The translations under genes were made by a program, and so were the position numbers. 64,000 nt of DNA from Sphagnum compactum (Eukaryota; Bryophyta; Sphagnopsida; Sphagnales): positions 9,048,271 to 9,112,270 of the forward strand of contig OZ234499.1 of the NCBI GenBank assembly GCA_965153455.1, given 5' to 3'. Of the stretch, positions 11,580-23,600 are shown piece by piece; the first letter of the stretch is position 1; the number at the start of each line of letters is the position of its first letter. The notes under the pieces were generated by a model. It searched no databases, was not told where the DNA came from, and saw only the letters and a program-made list of their open reading frames with translations.

Positions 11580-12675
11580 ATTGAATCCAAGATTTCCACT
11601 AGAATTTCATGTGCCATAAGCTTTTCCAATACATGGAACATATGATTCAGTGGTTAAATCAAATTGCACATCCAAAACTATAGAAAAAATATTGGTGTGT
11701 TGTCAATTAGGTTCATTTCACTTCTTTTTGCCATGTTCTATCTACATGGGCCTTTGAAGGAACAATGTTATGGTGTGAAAACCAAGAACTAAATGACAAT
11801 GTTTCTTCCAAAAAAATTTCGCACTGTTGGCAAAAAATAACTTTGGAAAGTCCATAAAGGTTCCCATGTGTGAATGGGTGTAGTTACAATCCAATGAGCC
11901 AAAAAAGGCGTCAGATCACAAAGAAAAATAATCAAAATTTGATAAATATTTATGTCTTGCCATTTAAAGCCATGGTAATCATGGCAAGTTATTGCTTTTT
12001 CATTTATATGAATGTTAAGGAATCCAAACAAAAAATCCATTTGATGAAATTTTAAGTTTTAAGTTTTGATTCATGACCTCTAAATGTGAACAAGACGTGT
12101 CACATAAAAGTCAATTTTGCAAAGGATTATAAAAAAGACTCATATAATAAATCACATTTGATGGGGAAAAATTAAAAGGATAAAGACCTATTAAACACAT
12201 TAAAAAACATTTATCCCTAAAATGTGTGGAGTCGTAAAACTTTAAAAATTCAAAGAACTTTCCGAAATTGATCTAGAATCTTCAAAAATCCTTTGCCACA
12301 CATAAATGGGGTAAAATGTACATGATGTGTTAAGAAAAGTTGTAGCTTATCATACAAGAAAACATAAAAATGTAAAAAAAATAAATTAGTATGATTTGAA
12401 ATTATTATCATTTTAAAATATGAAACACTAAATTTACAAGGAATTAAGACCTTTTCAAAAATTCATACTTATTAAAACATGATGAAGAAAAAAACATGTG
12501 ATGTATTTGGACAACTATAGGAATTTATTATAACAAGTTGCTAAAAAAATTGTTCCAAAATTCATTCATATGAAAAAAAAAATTTGGGCAAAAAAGACAT
12601 GCAGTCCTTTTTCCCAGTAATCCCGTTGTTCATTGTATCTCATTTGCACTTGAATATTTGTGGATTTGAAGCTAA
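11580..12675. other. AT-rich gene-free spacer
   Basis: High A content with many short A runs. No exon-like open stretch was seen on either strand. Confidence 0.5.
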
Positions 12676-12679
12676 TACT

Positions 12680-12937
12680 TGTCATGTCTTCTTATTTTTT
12701 GCAAACAATTATGCAAATATAAAATAATAAACCTTTGATTAAGAATGTCTTCTACCTTTAAAACCTCCACCCCCATGACCATTGAAACCACCACACCCCA
12801 TCCTCCATTGTCATGTCTTCTTATGTTTTGCAAACATTTATGCAAACATAAGATAATAAACCTTTGATTAAGAATGTCCTCTACCTTTAAAACCTCCACC
12901 CCACGACCACTAAAACCACCCACACCTCGTCTTCCCT
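12680..12937 (+). repeat. Two-copy 129-bp tandem duplication over the DNL ORF start
   Basis: Copy 1 begins at 12680 and copy 2 at 12809, each opening with TGTCATGTCTTCTTAT. Both carry the same start-codon context (AAGAATGTC) at 12745 and 12874. Copy 1 soon reaches a stop; copy 2 runs into the zinc-ribbon ORF. Divergence is roughly one change per ten bases. Confidence 0.88.
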
Positions 12938-13260
12938 CAATGAACTCAAAGGAAAAAAATGACTTGATCATGATGTTCACTTGTAAGGTTTGTGACACAC
13001 GGTCAGCAAAGACAATGACCCGAGACACGTATGACAATGGTATTGTTACGGTGCGGTGTCCACGTTGCCAGAAACTTCATTTGATAGCAGATCGTTTAGG
13101 GTGGTTTGGGGAACCAGGCAGTGTTGAAGATTTTCTTGCACAGCAAGGTGTGGATGTGAGGAAGGGCTCTGAATTCTCAGCAGATGATTTTGCAGGGTGG
13201 ACGCCAAAACATCAAGATGATGTTCATGTGCAATTGTTTTTTGTGGGAGCCAAACAATGA
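12874..13260 (+). CDS. DNL-type zinc-ribbon protein (Zim17/HEP1 Hsp70-escort family), possibly truncated or a retrocopy
   Basis: Family members keep mitochondrial or plastid Hsp70 soluble and help protein import. The 128-residue ORF has a Pro/Thr-rich N-terminus (about residues 1-30) and then a full DNL domain: MFTCKVC (first CxxC), the GIVTVRCPRC knuckle (second CxxC) and HLIADRLGWFG, where the family usually has DNL-GW. FGEPGSVEDFLAQQG follows, as in plant homologues. The domain is uninterrupted, whereas plant relatives usually carry introns and a longer transit peptide. No transit peptide is obvious here, and the start lies inside the 129-bp duplication. It could be the last exon of a longer gene, an intronless copy, or a young pseudogene with its domain intact. 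No poly(A) tail was noticed downstream. Confidence 0.72.
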   Translation: MSSTFKTSTPRPLKPPTPRLPSMNSKEKNDLIMMFTCKVCDTRSAKTMTRDTYDNGIVTVRCPRCQKLHLIADRLGWFGEPGSVEDFLAQQGVDVRKGSEFSADDFAGWTPKHQDDVHVQLFFVGAKQ

Positions 13261-14210
13261 CCATCCCCAAGAACTTGCTCACATATTTTGTTCTCTCAGG
13301 TGGGTATACACATTAAGGTTTCTGACATGTTGCATACCCTTTCTTGGATTGCAAGGTTGTTAACCATGTATAGCTGAAGATAGTGCAATCAAGAAAACCT
13401 TCAGTTTATCAAGCATTGTGACTAAACATCATGGCTTGTGAGTTTCAGGGTATGCTCTTGGTAGGTTCAAGCCAGTGTAAGTTATGACATTTTGAAACAT
13501 CTTCCCTCTGCTCCTTGGATTTTAGAATATCAAAGAGGTCACTGATTGTATCTGACTATTAGTCCATGAGAATTCCATGCTCATCTTTGAAGATTTCATT
13601 GTTTCACCCTGTGGTAGCCCTCATAAGCAAGGTTATGGATAGCCCAAATCTGTTGTGAATAAAGGTGTGTAAAATACATGAGGGTGACTCTGATATTTGC
13701 ATTGTTTTATTTCAATTTTAATTACACTTAAGGTTACCTTGTGCATAATTTAACTAATAACTTATGTTTGTACCAGAAAGATAAACCTGGCAACAACTCC
13801 AAAAATTGCACAAGAAGAAAATAAGATGAGATGCATAACAATCAATTAAAATAGATATAAAGTATGGAATCATTTCCCTCCTATGGTCCAAGCTACTTCT
13901 AGCATGTTAAGGTGTTGTAGACCCAAGTGAATGCAAAGTCCTTGCCTAAAGGTATGGCCCAACAAATGTTGATGGTGTAAGGATGTAGGACCTCATTGGC
14001 ATGACCTGTTGAGGGATTGCCTTCAATGTCTTGTAGTGTAGAGGTCATTGAAATCAATTCTTGGTGTTTGCTTAGTGGGCATGGGTTGCACAATAACATC
14101 AATTTAATAAAGTTAATAAAGTTGCAGGTGGCAAATTAATGCTAGTGAAAAGCACTTGGAGAAATTTCCATAGTGTATTTAGAGGGTGCCTTACTTATAT
14201 CCATGAATAC
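13261..14210. other. Spacer downstream of the DNL ORF
   Basis: Possible 3' untranslated region up to about 13700, then AT-rich DNA with no recognisable exon. Confidence 0.4.
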
Positions 14211-14229
14211 CGCTCTTACAAAACTGCTC

Positions 14230-14640
14230 TTACAAAAGAGGATTTTATGTGTACTCCTTAAGAGTGAGAAGGATATTAGGTGTAGGGGGTAACGCATGAG
14301 GAGGGGGGGAGTTCTTGAAGTAAGTGCCTGCCCAAGGTGGAGCTGATGTGATGGACACTTACTTTCAGCACTCCCCTACTTGCTTTGAGGGCCTTATTAA
14401 ATGTAAAAGTCGACATGATTTTTTATTTTAAAATTTCTTTCCATGATACCCAATGAGTATTTGATGGGTATCTATCAGGTATCATGGATTTAAAAAAAGA
14501 AACAACACAAGGCATTTAGGAAAGTGAGACTCTTGTAAGCATACTTCCACATACACCAAAAAACAATTTCCGGATGTTTTCTGTTTTGTATACATAAGAT
14601 CCCTCACACTCTTAAGGAGTAGGTGTAAGAACCCTGTCCC
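14230..14640. mobile_element. MITE-like element with inverted ends and nested hairpin
   Basis: Ends TACTCCTTAAGAGTGAG (14252-14268) and its inverse CTCACACTCTTAAGGAGTA (14603-14621) face each other about 370 bp apart. Outside both arms are CTTACA/TGTAAG tracts. Inside is CCATGATACC (14441-14450) against GGTATCATGG (14478-14487), a 10-bp perfect stem. It has no coding capacity. Family and exact target duplication are not clear. Confidence 0.65.
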
Positions 14641-14649
14641 TCATACACC

Positions 14650-15900
14650 TTGTGAACTATGTATGTTTAGGTTCATGATACCCTTTGTCACATGCTCTAC
14701 AATGGCACTACTAATAAAAGAATATGAATAAGCAAAGTTGATCTTATGGGCACTTATGGGAGCCATAGTCGCTCCTTACATGCAGAGCCAATAAAACATC
14801 AATCATTGTGGAATTAAGATTCCACACAAAGCAATTTGAGTTGATATTTGAACTGCAACATCTCACCACAGTTGAGAAGATGCAAACAGTTAAAAAACCA
14901 AGACTACAAATCCATGATTTTGTCACAGCAATTCACCACATTTTGATGTTACCCAAATCTAAGAATTGTCCCACTTCTCTTGTTAGACCCAACTTTGTCC
15001 TTCAGTTCAATGTAGTTTTTGGGTTAAGGATGCCATGTAACTAGACTAGCGAAATTTGCAAATGCCTCTCAATAGGAGGAATTTTCACAACATATATGGC
15101 AACCAAAATAGAGTGCAGCACAATTCCAGTCAAGGGAGCCCAAAAAAATAATCCAGAAGCTTAGCCAACCACTGACAACATTGAACAAGATTATGGAATT
15201 TCCCATGCATCTAGTTACCAACTTATAAACCCTTAACCTCTTAAGTTGGTGAAGTGGTGACAAAATCATGCTCCCAGTCCTGGAATTGAGGACAGGAAAA
15301 TTAATGTGCCCCCACAAATCTGGGTGGACCAAGAAAAAACCCCAAAAAGATCCTTGAGAAGTTTTGGGAAAAAGTGAGTTCACAGTACAATTCTAGTAAC
15401 GTTCTTGATGTTGCACAACTTGTTTCACATGTACTTTGGACGATTTAAAGTGATGGGTTGTGAATTGACAATCTTGAAATGAAAGCAGCACACTGGAGAA
15501 GACAGCCAACAACAGGAGGTTAAAGAGAGAGACGATCACTGAGTTCATGAAGTACTTGAGATCTGATCTCACATTTAATTTCTGTTTCACAAATGTCTAG
15601 GCTCTTTTGTTTAGCCTTGTCTGTATAACAATCTATGTTTATTTTTTATGAATTCCAGATGAAACCCCTGAGAGTGCTAAGGGAGGAGTAGTGGACTTGA
15701 AAACTGGTACTACAGTTTCATTGATTCCTATCACAAGACAGAAAGATTTCAATGTCTGGAAATCCCCCAGGAGCAGTCCAGTCCAGCAGCTGGATCGCGT
15801 TGATACGTAGCTGCTTTCAAAATCCAGGAGAATTCCCATTGATTGTGAGGTCTAGTTATCAAGATTGCTGCGTCTCAAATAGCTTGTAAGTTGAGTTTGA
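14650..15900. other. Gene-free spacer 3' of the EXL gene
   Basis: Short open frames on both strands resemble nothing I recognise. The part nearest 15900 should include the 3' untranslated region and terminator of the minus-strand EXL gene. Confidence 0.4.
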
Positions 15901-15911
15901 GGAGACTTCAC

Positions 15912-17003
15912 CTAATCGGTAGGCAAGGTTTGACAGTTGAAGGTTATGGGATTCCAGAGAGCTGGAAGGAGGAATTTGCGGCCATGGATTCCATAAGCAT
16001 TGAAGCTTGAACCTGCATTGTCGAACAAAAGCCTTCCGGGGTACCCAGGATAAGACCCGGGCCCAAAAAAGCCTTCACAAGCAGTAGCTGCTTCTAGAGG
16101 CAAGCTCGCATCTCCTTGGTAGTACGCATTGTCGAAAGGATTCGTAGCAGCGCCGGCGAGCATGGCCGCTATATTGATGATCATGCCATCCAGTCCCACG
16201 TCTCCATTTGGCGGCAGCAAAGGAATCTGCACAGGGCCAGCAGGAGGCTTTGGCGATGCGAAAGGCCAGGCACATTGTCCCGGGCACTGGAGCCCGGAAT
16301 TGCCAACCCACGCGTAAGGGAGAATAACTTCTTGGCCGGACGTCCACGACGCAAGTGACGAATGTGATCCGCAAGATGAGCCACAGAAGCTTTCCACCTC
16401 CACATCGTCAGCTGTGAGAATTAAGTATATGGCATTGGCGTCGGCGGGGAAGGTTTCCAAGGATGTGACCACCAGTGTCTCGATGTCAGCAGTCTTGAGA
16501 TTCTTCCCCAGAGACGTTCGCCGATTAACAATTTGTCCGGAAACTTTTAACGAAGGTGACACAGCCTTCCCCTCCACATCCTTGTAAGCGGCAGTCGGCT
16601 TCCACCAGCTGCTCACAGATGGCGACGATATAACTTTGAGATTGTTCTTGGAAGGTTTGAAAGATGCAAGGAAGTCCATAATTGTGGACTTCTGCGCTTT
16701 TGAGAATCTGCCATACCAGGTAATGTAGATGGAGATTTGGTTACCAGCGAGGACTTGCCCGTTGTGGTAGGGAAGAATTAATGGCGGTGCCTGCACCAGA
16801 AACTGAAGCTTTCGACCCGCAACCGCTCTTCGGACTGCGTGCATCATCATCTGGTTGCCGCCAAGTTCCTCTAGGAATTCCCATCTGCTTCGTATCAGAT
16901 GAGCGCCGGAGGCCTGTACTGTTTGCATGGCAAGAAACGCGGACACTAGCAGTGTCAAATACATCTGACCAAATGCAAAACTGCGGCTCCGATACATCTT
17001 CAT
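15912..17003 (-). CDS. EXL: EXORDIUM-like protein (PHI-1/EXO/EXL family)
   Basis: This is a secreted apoplastic protein; in Arabidopsis the family is linked to brassinosteroid- and carbon-dependent growth. The single-exon ORF of 363 residues is full length for the family. The N-terminus has a basic start and a hydrophobic run (MYLTLLVSAFLAMQTVQASG), a good signal peptide. The conserved domain begins at PLILPYHNGQVL, then ISIYITWYGRFSKAQKSTIM, then SLASWTSGQEVILPYAWVGN with QCPGQCAWPF, and DVGLDGMIINIAAMLAGAAT followed by NPFDNAYYQGD, LEAATACEGFFGPG.YPGYPG and the C-terminal YGIHGRKFLLPALWNP. The Cys pairs expected of a secreted protein are present. Codon use is GC-richer than the surroundings, which fits a functional gene. 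Upstream TATA-like sequences lie near 17140-17160 and, farther off, near 18400. Confidence 0.95.
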   Translation of the reverse strand: MKMYRSRSFAFGQMYLTLLVSAFLAMQTVQASGAHLIRSRWEFLEELGGNQMMMHAVRRAVAGRKLQFLVQAPPLILPYHNGQVLAGNQISIYITWYGRFSKAQKSTIMDFLASFKPSKNNLKVISSPSVSSWWKPTAAYKDVEGKAVSPSLKVSGQIVNRRTSLGKNLKTADIETLVVTSLETFPADANAIYLILTADDVEVESFCGSSCGSHSSLASWTSGQEVILPYAWVGNSGLQCPGQCAWPFASPKPPAGPVQIPLLPPNGDVGLDGMIINIAAMLAGAATNPFDNAYYQGDASLPLEAATACEGFFGPGSYPGYPGRLLFDNAGSSFNAYGIHGRKFLLPALWNPITFNCQTLPTD

Positions 17004-18660
17004 ATTGGAGACCTTTGGTAAAGTAAGCTGGAGAGATCTACTATAGAGGAGAAAATTCGACAGTCTTGATGTACTTAGATGAGAGTAATAAGAGTATGCA
17101 ACGACCTTTGAAAGTTAGCAGCAGTTTAGATCGCAACAGTCTGGTATAAAATCGAATATAAAAAATTTGAATTGAATCACGATCCCACACGCCAGCCTGA
17201 AAGATTGATAGACGACGGACTTGACTCGATTCTGCTTCAAAAAAACAGTCTCTGAAGATCTATCACGTGCAGGTACTTCCATGCACACGTACCGATCCAC
17301 CAGCTACTATGATATCATCTTTCAAATTCCGAGGAGACAATGGACAAGTACGTCGATGCCTCTGCTACAACCACATGCGGCTGAAATTTAGTGTGTCAGG
17401 AGTTGTGAATTGGAGAGACAGAGAAATCGAGACTGTAGAGACACAGAAAGAGAGATGCCATTATGCAGATGAGCACCGTGGAACTTATCAATAGCCAGGT
17501 TGCCTCTGCCGGGAACTGATAAAACCCAGAAGAACAAAGAGAGATGATGCACTGCAGTGCAATGAAAAGCTTGATTCATCCTCAAGCTCTGGTATCGTGA
17601 TGTACAGATCTACATAAGGCAGCAATCATGACACATCAGAATCCACAAGCTTCTTTCTAGTCCCGAAAAACGTTCACTGCTGCGAATGCGGTGAGTCTGA
17701 GTCTCATGACTTATTGAAAACTCTCTTTAGAAAGATAAAGAGAAGAGCTTCGATGAATTACAACGATATTGATATTCAGAGAGTACAATTCTAATCGCAA
17801 ATGCATGTGCAATGTGGAACTTACAGAAACAAGCATCTGTGTTCTATAATAAGAATGGGCATCACGGTGTCCATACTATCAGCAACAACTCTGTAGATAC
17901 GAAGTTACGAGCGGTCCTGCACCGCTCAAGAAAAAGAAAATCGTTGGACGTTTCAAAGATCGAACTGCAAACGGGAAAAACTGGACTCGTAGCAACAGCA
18001 AATGAAGAGACTAATTAATACAGGTACTTGTGGATTTGCGACTCCAGAAAAAAAGAGAACGTCAAATAATCAACCTTAATGTAGAAAAAGACTGCAAGCT
18101 AAACTACGTTACACATCATACAGGCCCAGCCAGGCAACAAGAAACCCTAAAAAGTCTAAGAAAACGCGCTGAAAGACGGGAGAAGAAGAAGTCGGAGAAG
18201 ACGCGCAGGGCTCCTCCTCGTCAAGGAAGAAAACAGAATTAAAGTTCTACTAGTTCTACCAGGTCCACCTTGCACTTCAGAAAAAATTGACAAGAGTCAA
18301 GAGTAAAGAGGAGTTGAAGAAAACTGTGTAACTGCAGGAAAAAAACTTGTGAACACGAGACTATTGAATTGCTACAGCTACATGATGAGAATGAGATTTA
18401 TATAGAGGTGGCAGGTCGCAGCAGACCTGTGACAAAGGCAACGGAAGAAAGCGTGAATAATGCCAAGAGGAGGCAGAGGAGTGGAGGGAGAGGAGGGGTG
18501 CAAGACGGGAAGGGGTGGGACGGGCGGGCAGGCAAAGAGGCAGCAGCGGTGGCATGAGCTGGCTGCCAGGGAAGCAACAGCAGGCAGGTTGTCCAACTGC
18601 CCGAGTTTCTGTCATGGTTGCGCGCCTCCTTCTCAGTGTTTTTGTTTTTAATTCAATTTT
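17004..18660 (-). promoter_or_regulatory. Upstream region of the EXL gene
   Basis: Read on the minus strand, TTTATA-type boxes lie about 140-160 bp upstream of the start codon. A better TATA box (CTATATAAATC) is at about 18398-18410, followed by leader-like DNA with AGGGTTTC near 18145. The second would imply a leader of about 1.3 kb, perhaps with an intron. I cannot choose between them. From 18480 to 18600 the DNA is GC-rich, with no protein I recognise. Confidence 0.35.
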
Positions 18661-20100
18661 TTCATATCAAAATTTTGGCGGAATTCGACAAAAAAATTAG
18701 CCGAATTTGCACTATGAAGAAAAAATTCCAAAATTTTCTCCAAAAATAGCGAAAATTTCGCCAGAAAAAAAACCCCTGCTACTCCTCCTCCTCCTCCTCC
18801 ACCATTTTGCAACACCAGTCTTTAAGTAATTGCTGGCGTCCACTTGCATTCATCATTGCCACTTCTATGGGTCTCATCACCATTATGAGCAAAACATTTT
18901 AACTGGGTACCCTCCACCTAATGTACTTTTAGAACGGGAGGTACCAACTAATGTACTTAGAGATGGGTCGCATTCTGTGTGCACCCTAACCCTAGTAAGC
19001 CTTTTAAGGCCACACCCACAATTTTAAGTACTCCGAGAGAATTTCCTAGACTTGTATTCGGAAGGCACCTTACTCTCCTTGAATTGTGAATAGGTATCCC
19101 TCCTAGAAAAAAGATTATAGGCATAAGACCACGTAGGCATAAGATCCAGATGTTGTTGTTTCTTTTTTGATAACCGGCTGGGTGATTATTTTCAATTTTT
19201 AATTTTTTGGATGACATGAGATATCAATATTTAAAATTTGAAAATTTCGGTCCTTCAGTGATCAATTTTAGTGTCAAAAATTAGGTGTGCCCACAGCTAT
19301 CAAATTTACTCAGTTATTTTTTGAGTAACAGCCGAAGAACTGGTTCTCAAATAGGTACCTGTCTTGAGAATCATGGGTTGTACTGCCTAGGTAGCGTAAG
19401 GATTTTCCTTTGATTTTTCTCCCCCCTGTTTTTCTGTTTTCTATCAAAGTATGATTACAGTTTTAGGATTATTGGGAACATAATTGGGGAACACATTAGA
19501 AACTTGGGGAACAACTTGAGAACACAATGCAAGATCTACATGAGCATTGACCCATCACATAGGTCTCAACAGCATTACACTAAACTGTTGTCTCGCATGC
19601 AACCCAACACTAGCAATTTTCAACTTTTCAAAGATCACTTCAAATTGAATTTCATTTAACAACTTTCGCAAAATAGCTAGTCGATAGACTTGAACACAAG
19701 CATATAGCCATGTTACAAACTACCGAACCAAATGGGTACTTGCAAGGCCTACAAATAATCTACAAGGCATGCCATTGTTGGACTGCAAATATTGGTGGCT
19801 CCATCCATGGAACATTTTGTGACAAATTTTGAACCATAAATACATCATCATGTAAATCTGTTTGTACAAAGGATGAATGAAATATGTGTATCAATTACCA
19901 GGTTAAGGGCAAGAAAAAACCATGATAACATCAATTTAAAAACTAATTTAAGCTATAACCATACAACTGAACCCAATTCAATAACTCAATAAAAATGCCT
20001 ACAACCATCATATGTTAATCCACACAATCAATTGGTTGAACTTTTAATATGAATGAAACATAGATGGATTGCGTGGCTTGAGTTTGCACGAACCCAAACA
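18661..20100. other. AT-rich spacer with (CTC)n run
   Basis: A short (CTC)n tract lies at about 18780-18802. The rest shows no recognisable exon; it borders the transposon-rich block that follows. Confidence 0.4.
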
Positions 20101-20766
20101 TTTGCTTCTTCTGAGCCCAATCCCTTTTGAACCATTGGTGGGTGTTGGTTTTGCTTTGGGCAATTAGAGGTTCCCATTTACGTATAAATCACTTTCTTTT
20201 TCTAAGGAATTCAGTTTTGCAGTTGAAATGGCCATCATTAATAGAATAATTAAGAATCTTTTTTTTTTTCACTAAGCGACATATCAAACTTACATCCATG
20301 ATGATTATAGTAACAATTACCATGATGAAAAAAACCCATTAGGAAAGCATTGAGTAAGTGAGTAAGCACTAGCAATTTGTAAGTGAAATCTCCTAAGGTT
20401 GGTGAGTATGTCAATTAAAGAAAAAATATTTTAGTCTCTATTCGCGATTCAAAAATTCCCAATATTTGCCAAGCAAGAAAATCAATAGTGAGAAAAGTGA
20501 ATTCACGCTTTTGCCTCCATTGGAAAGGACATTTAATCTCCTTTTTGTTTGAAATCTCCTAAAAATGAGTAACCTTCTATTAACCAATTTTTTGACCAAT
20601 TCACTAGTGCCGGTAGTTGTTTAAAAACTATTTAGGCTATAATCTTCATTAATTTTCTAGTTTGTGGATCCAATTTCACAATTGTCACAAAATGTAAGTG
20701 ATAATAAAATTTCAATAGCATAAAATGTAAGGATTTTTTGTCATACTTTTTAACAATTGAAATGTT

Positions 20767-21783
20767 TTATTCATAACCAACAAATGAAAGCACCAAATGA
20801 AATTTTTTTAATTGTAAATCTAACATCAAGAAAAGCATGTTGTGAATTTTTCTTTTTTCATATTTTCTCACAAATGAAAGGAAAGAGTCAAACACATCAC
20901 ATACATTCTTCTTAATGTTAAAAAGCAAGCAACAATCAATAGCAACACCAAACTCTTCATCCAATACTTGGCCTATGGTTAGTGCAATTCTAATTTCTTT
21001 TTTCAATTTAGAACTCATTGTGATGGCAAAGTTAAACCATCACTTACAAAACCAATGACTTAATTTGGACTTGTTTTGAATGCAAACAATAATAATTAAA
21101 AACAAGTAATCAAAAAGTGTTTGGGGAATATGCCAAGTGAAAGAAGGTGGAACTTGGCCATAAACATGAACAATAGTTTGGGAAATATAATTAACACAGT
21201 AGCCTTTCAAAATATTTACTTTTGAAAAATCACCTTGTTTTCACAAAAATATTTAACTTTTTTAGACAAATTCCAAAATCAATACAACCCTTGTTCCATT
21301 CCTATCTACTTTGTAAAAAAAAATTGGTCAAGTTATGCATTTCGTAAATCAAATTTGGCAAATTTAATGGAAACATATTTGAAGTTTTTGAAAAAAATTC
21401 TTTTATTGTCTCGTATTGGCATGCTTTGAAAAATGCATGGCCGAAACAAGTGCCTTGGAAACTTTCCTCCAAACCAACAAGTTCACAATTCATCACAATT
21501 TAATGTTAATGTTATCGTATTCAAATTTACACCTTCATCTTTCATGTACGCAATAATATATTTTTAAAAACCATATTCATCCAACAATTCAATTAAGTTT
21601 CTTGCCAAGGCCAAACTTGTGGTTTCACATACTTCAAATAACCTTGTTGTGATATATTTCAATTGCCAATCCATATCCAAAAAACTAATCACCAAGGCAA
21701 AAACATGATGTGCTCCCATTGACATCCATGAATGAAAACTTGTTGTAAAATAACGTTTTTTCAATTTTGGCAAGATGTATTTT
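20767..21783 (-). pseudogene. hAT-type transposase pseudogene, C-terminal part
   Basis: Read on the minus strand from 21783 downward: YILPKLKKRYFTTSFHSWMS, MGAHHVFALVISFLDMDWQL, TTRLFEVCETTSLALARNLI (the central block common in plant hAT proteins), then at 21496-21302 EESFQGTCFGHAFFKACQYE, and at 21018-20767 IALTIGQVLDEEFGVAIDCC with DVFDSFLSFVRKYEKRKIHN and MLDLQLKKFHLV. The order follows plant hAT/DUF659-type transposases. Frame changes and stops separate the blocks. The 5' continuation lies beyond the inserted element, at 22811 and up. Confidence 0.82.
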
Positions 21784-22810
21784 CATTATTACAAATCATG
21801 GCTTTTCAAAAGGTTCAACTTGACTAAGTTGTCCACATTGACCAAAAGGATGTTTGCTTATGAAAGACACATGGTTTTTTTGGTTGGTTATTTGACTAAA
21901 ATGACTATTTTGGTCAAGTGTTAAGTTGTACATTTAGTCAAAAAGGTCAATTTTAAAAAATGGTCCATCAAGATGCCCATGGCTTAATCAAATCAACCAT
22001 ATTGAATGACCATGTCTAGTCAAATTTGTCATGTTAATTTGGTTTAACTACTTAGTCTACTTACTATGCCTATTTAGTTACCTACCTACCTACTTACCTA
22101 ACATACTACCTACCTACCTATTTATCTACCTACATATTTATATATATCTACATACATACTTGCTTACTTACATATCTACTTACATACCTACTTATATTTT
22201 ACATAATTAAGTATGTACATTTAAAAACATACGTAGGTAAACATGTGTACCTATTTATCTATCTAGTTAAATACTTACTTATTCATTGAAATTCAAGGAA
22301 ACATGTTAAATGCATTTGGTATCATATTGTTTTACAAAGTGGTGTGCTAATTTAATGGTCAAGATATTGGTTAGGAGCAAAAGAGACTAAGGTTCAATCC
22401 TCCTTATCAACGTATAATATGTGGAGTATGTATATTCATATATATACCTTGTACATGTGTGTAAATGTATAATACTTAAATGGGTTGTGGATAGGTAAGT
22501 AAGAGGTCATGGTGAGTAGGTAGGTCGTGGGTGGGTAGGTGGGTACTTATTATTTATTTATCTATTTATTTTCATTTATTATTTAAAATTGGGTTATTTT
22601 TAATTAATTTTTTTGGCTGCCTAATTTTTTGGTCTGATTTGACCAATCAAAAAGACCATCTTATGGTCAGTCAAAAAAACCACCAATCAAGTTGGATGTG
22701 ACCAAATTGACTTGATTAGCATGACCACATGGTTAAATGTAACCAAATGTCAAAATAAATGGTTTTTGGTCTAGTTTTCCAGTCAAATAATACCATGTTT
22801 TCTAGTAGTG
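21784..22810. mobile_element. CACTA-type non-autonomous element nested in the hAT pseudogene
   Basis: The right end (inverse) reads CACTACTAGAAAACATGGT, a typical CACTA terminus. The left end reads CATTATTACAAATCATGGC, the same 19 bases with several changes, mainly C to T. Flanking triplets are TTT (21781-21783) and TCT (22811-22813), a near match to the 3-bp target duplication of CACTA elements. Subterminal regions on both sides are rich in GGTCAA/TTGACC motifs, as expected for transposase-binding repeats. The middle (about 22075-22560) is a degenerate TACC/TAGG microsatellite. It has no transposase ORF. Confidence 0.68.
22075..22300. repeat. Degenerate (CTAC)n/(TACA)n tetranucleotide tract
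   Basis: Imperfect CTAC/TTAC/TACA units run about 220 bp inside the CACTA-like element. A GTAG-rich complement-like tract lies at about 22490-22550. Confidence 0.8.
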
Positions 22811-23600
22811 TCTTGTTTTGTCTTTTCCACCAAAGTAGGTAAAACCTTTTATGAAAACAATTTTTTTGAAGGAAACACAACTTTTGGACATAAATGCATA
22901 ACAAGATTTTTCAACCATGTATTTTCCACAAATTGAATAAGTATTTGATTTTGAACGATCAAAAGGCCATGGTCTTGTAAAATTGTTTTTGTTGCACAAG
23001 TTTCTTTTTAACAAGGTCTTTTGTTTACACCCAAAAATTTCAACATTTTAAAATTAAACAAATTAGGTTTTTTTTGGTAGGTTTTTTGTCCAGTATAGCA
23101 TTTATTGGACTATTGATTTCTTTCTCAATTGTTTTTGTAAGCAAAACATGATATGCATTCACATGTTTTTCCAATACTGTTATTCCATTTTTTAATTAAT
23201 ATGATATTATTCCTTTCCTTTCTTTTGTTCTAGGATTAAAAATGATAAGACTAATGTGACAATATATATAATGCATAATTTGAAGTTTCCTTTCATCAAC
23301 TATGTTATTGTCATTTAGAACATAAACGAACCACCACAATGTATTTTTGTCATGGAGACCTATATTTTTCTTTACACATGCAACTTTTGCAAATTTAATT
23401 AAATTTTTTCTTCATCACTATAAATAGTGTTGGATTATGTTTACAAATTCGTATTTTCTTCCATTGCTCTATTAGAGATTCTTCTTCCGTAGAAACTTCC
23501 TTGGGGAAAATATCATAAAACTCATTTTTTAGTTTTGTCTCATTTTCATTTGCCTTATAATTTCCATTTTCCAACAATGGTTTTCACAAGAAATGTAGAT
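22811..23600 (-). pseudogene. hAT-type transposase pseudogene, N-terminal part
   Basis: The minus strand reads GLLIVQNQILIQFVENTWLK, NLVMHLCPKVVFPSKKIVF, then one frame over KVLPTLVEKTKQ, stopping where the CACTA-like element begins. These are the blocks that precede the central domain resumed at 21783. Farther upstream (23577-23395) a charged stretch (KNEFYDIFPKEVSTEEESLI) may belong to the same protein. Frameshifts are present. Confidence 0.75.

Noticed and set aside
16075-16405. Several ORFs on both strands inside the EXL gene
   Set aside because: Shadows of a GC-rich true coding sequence.
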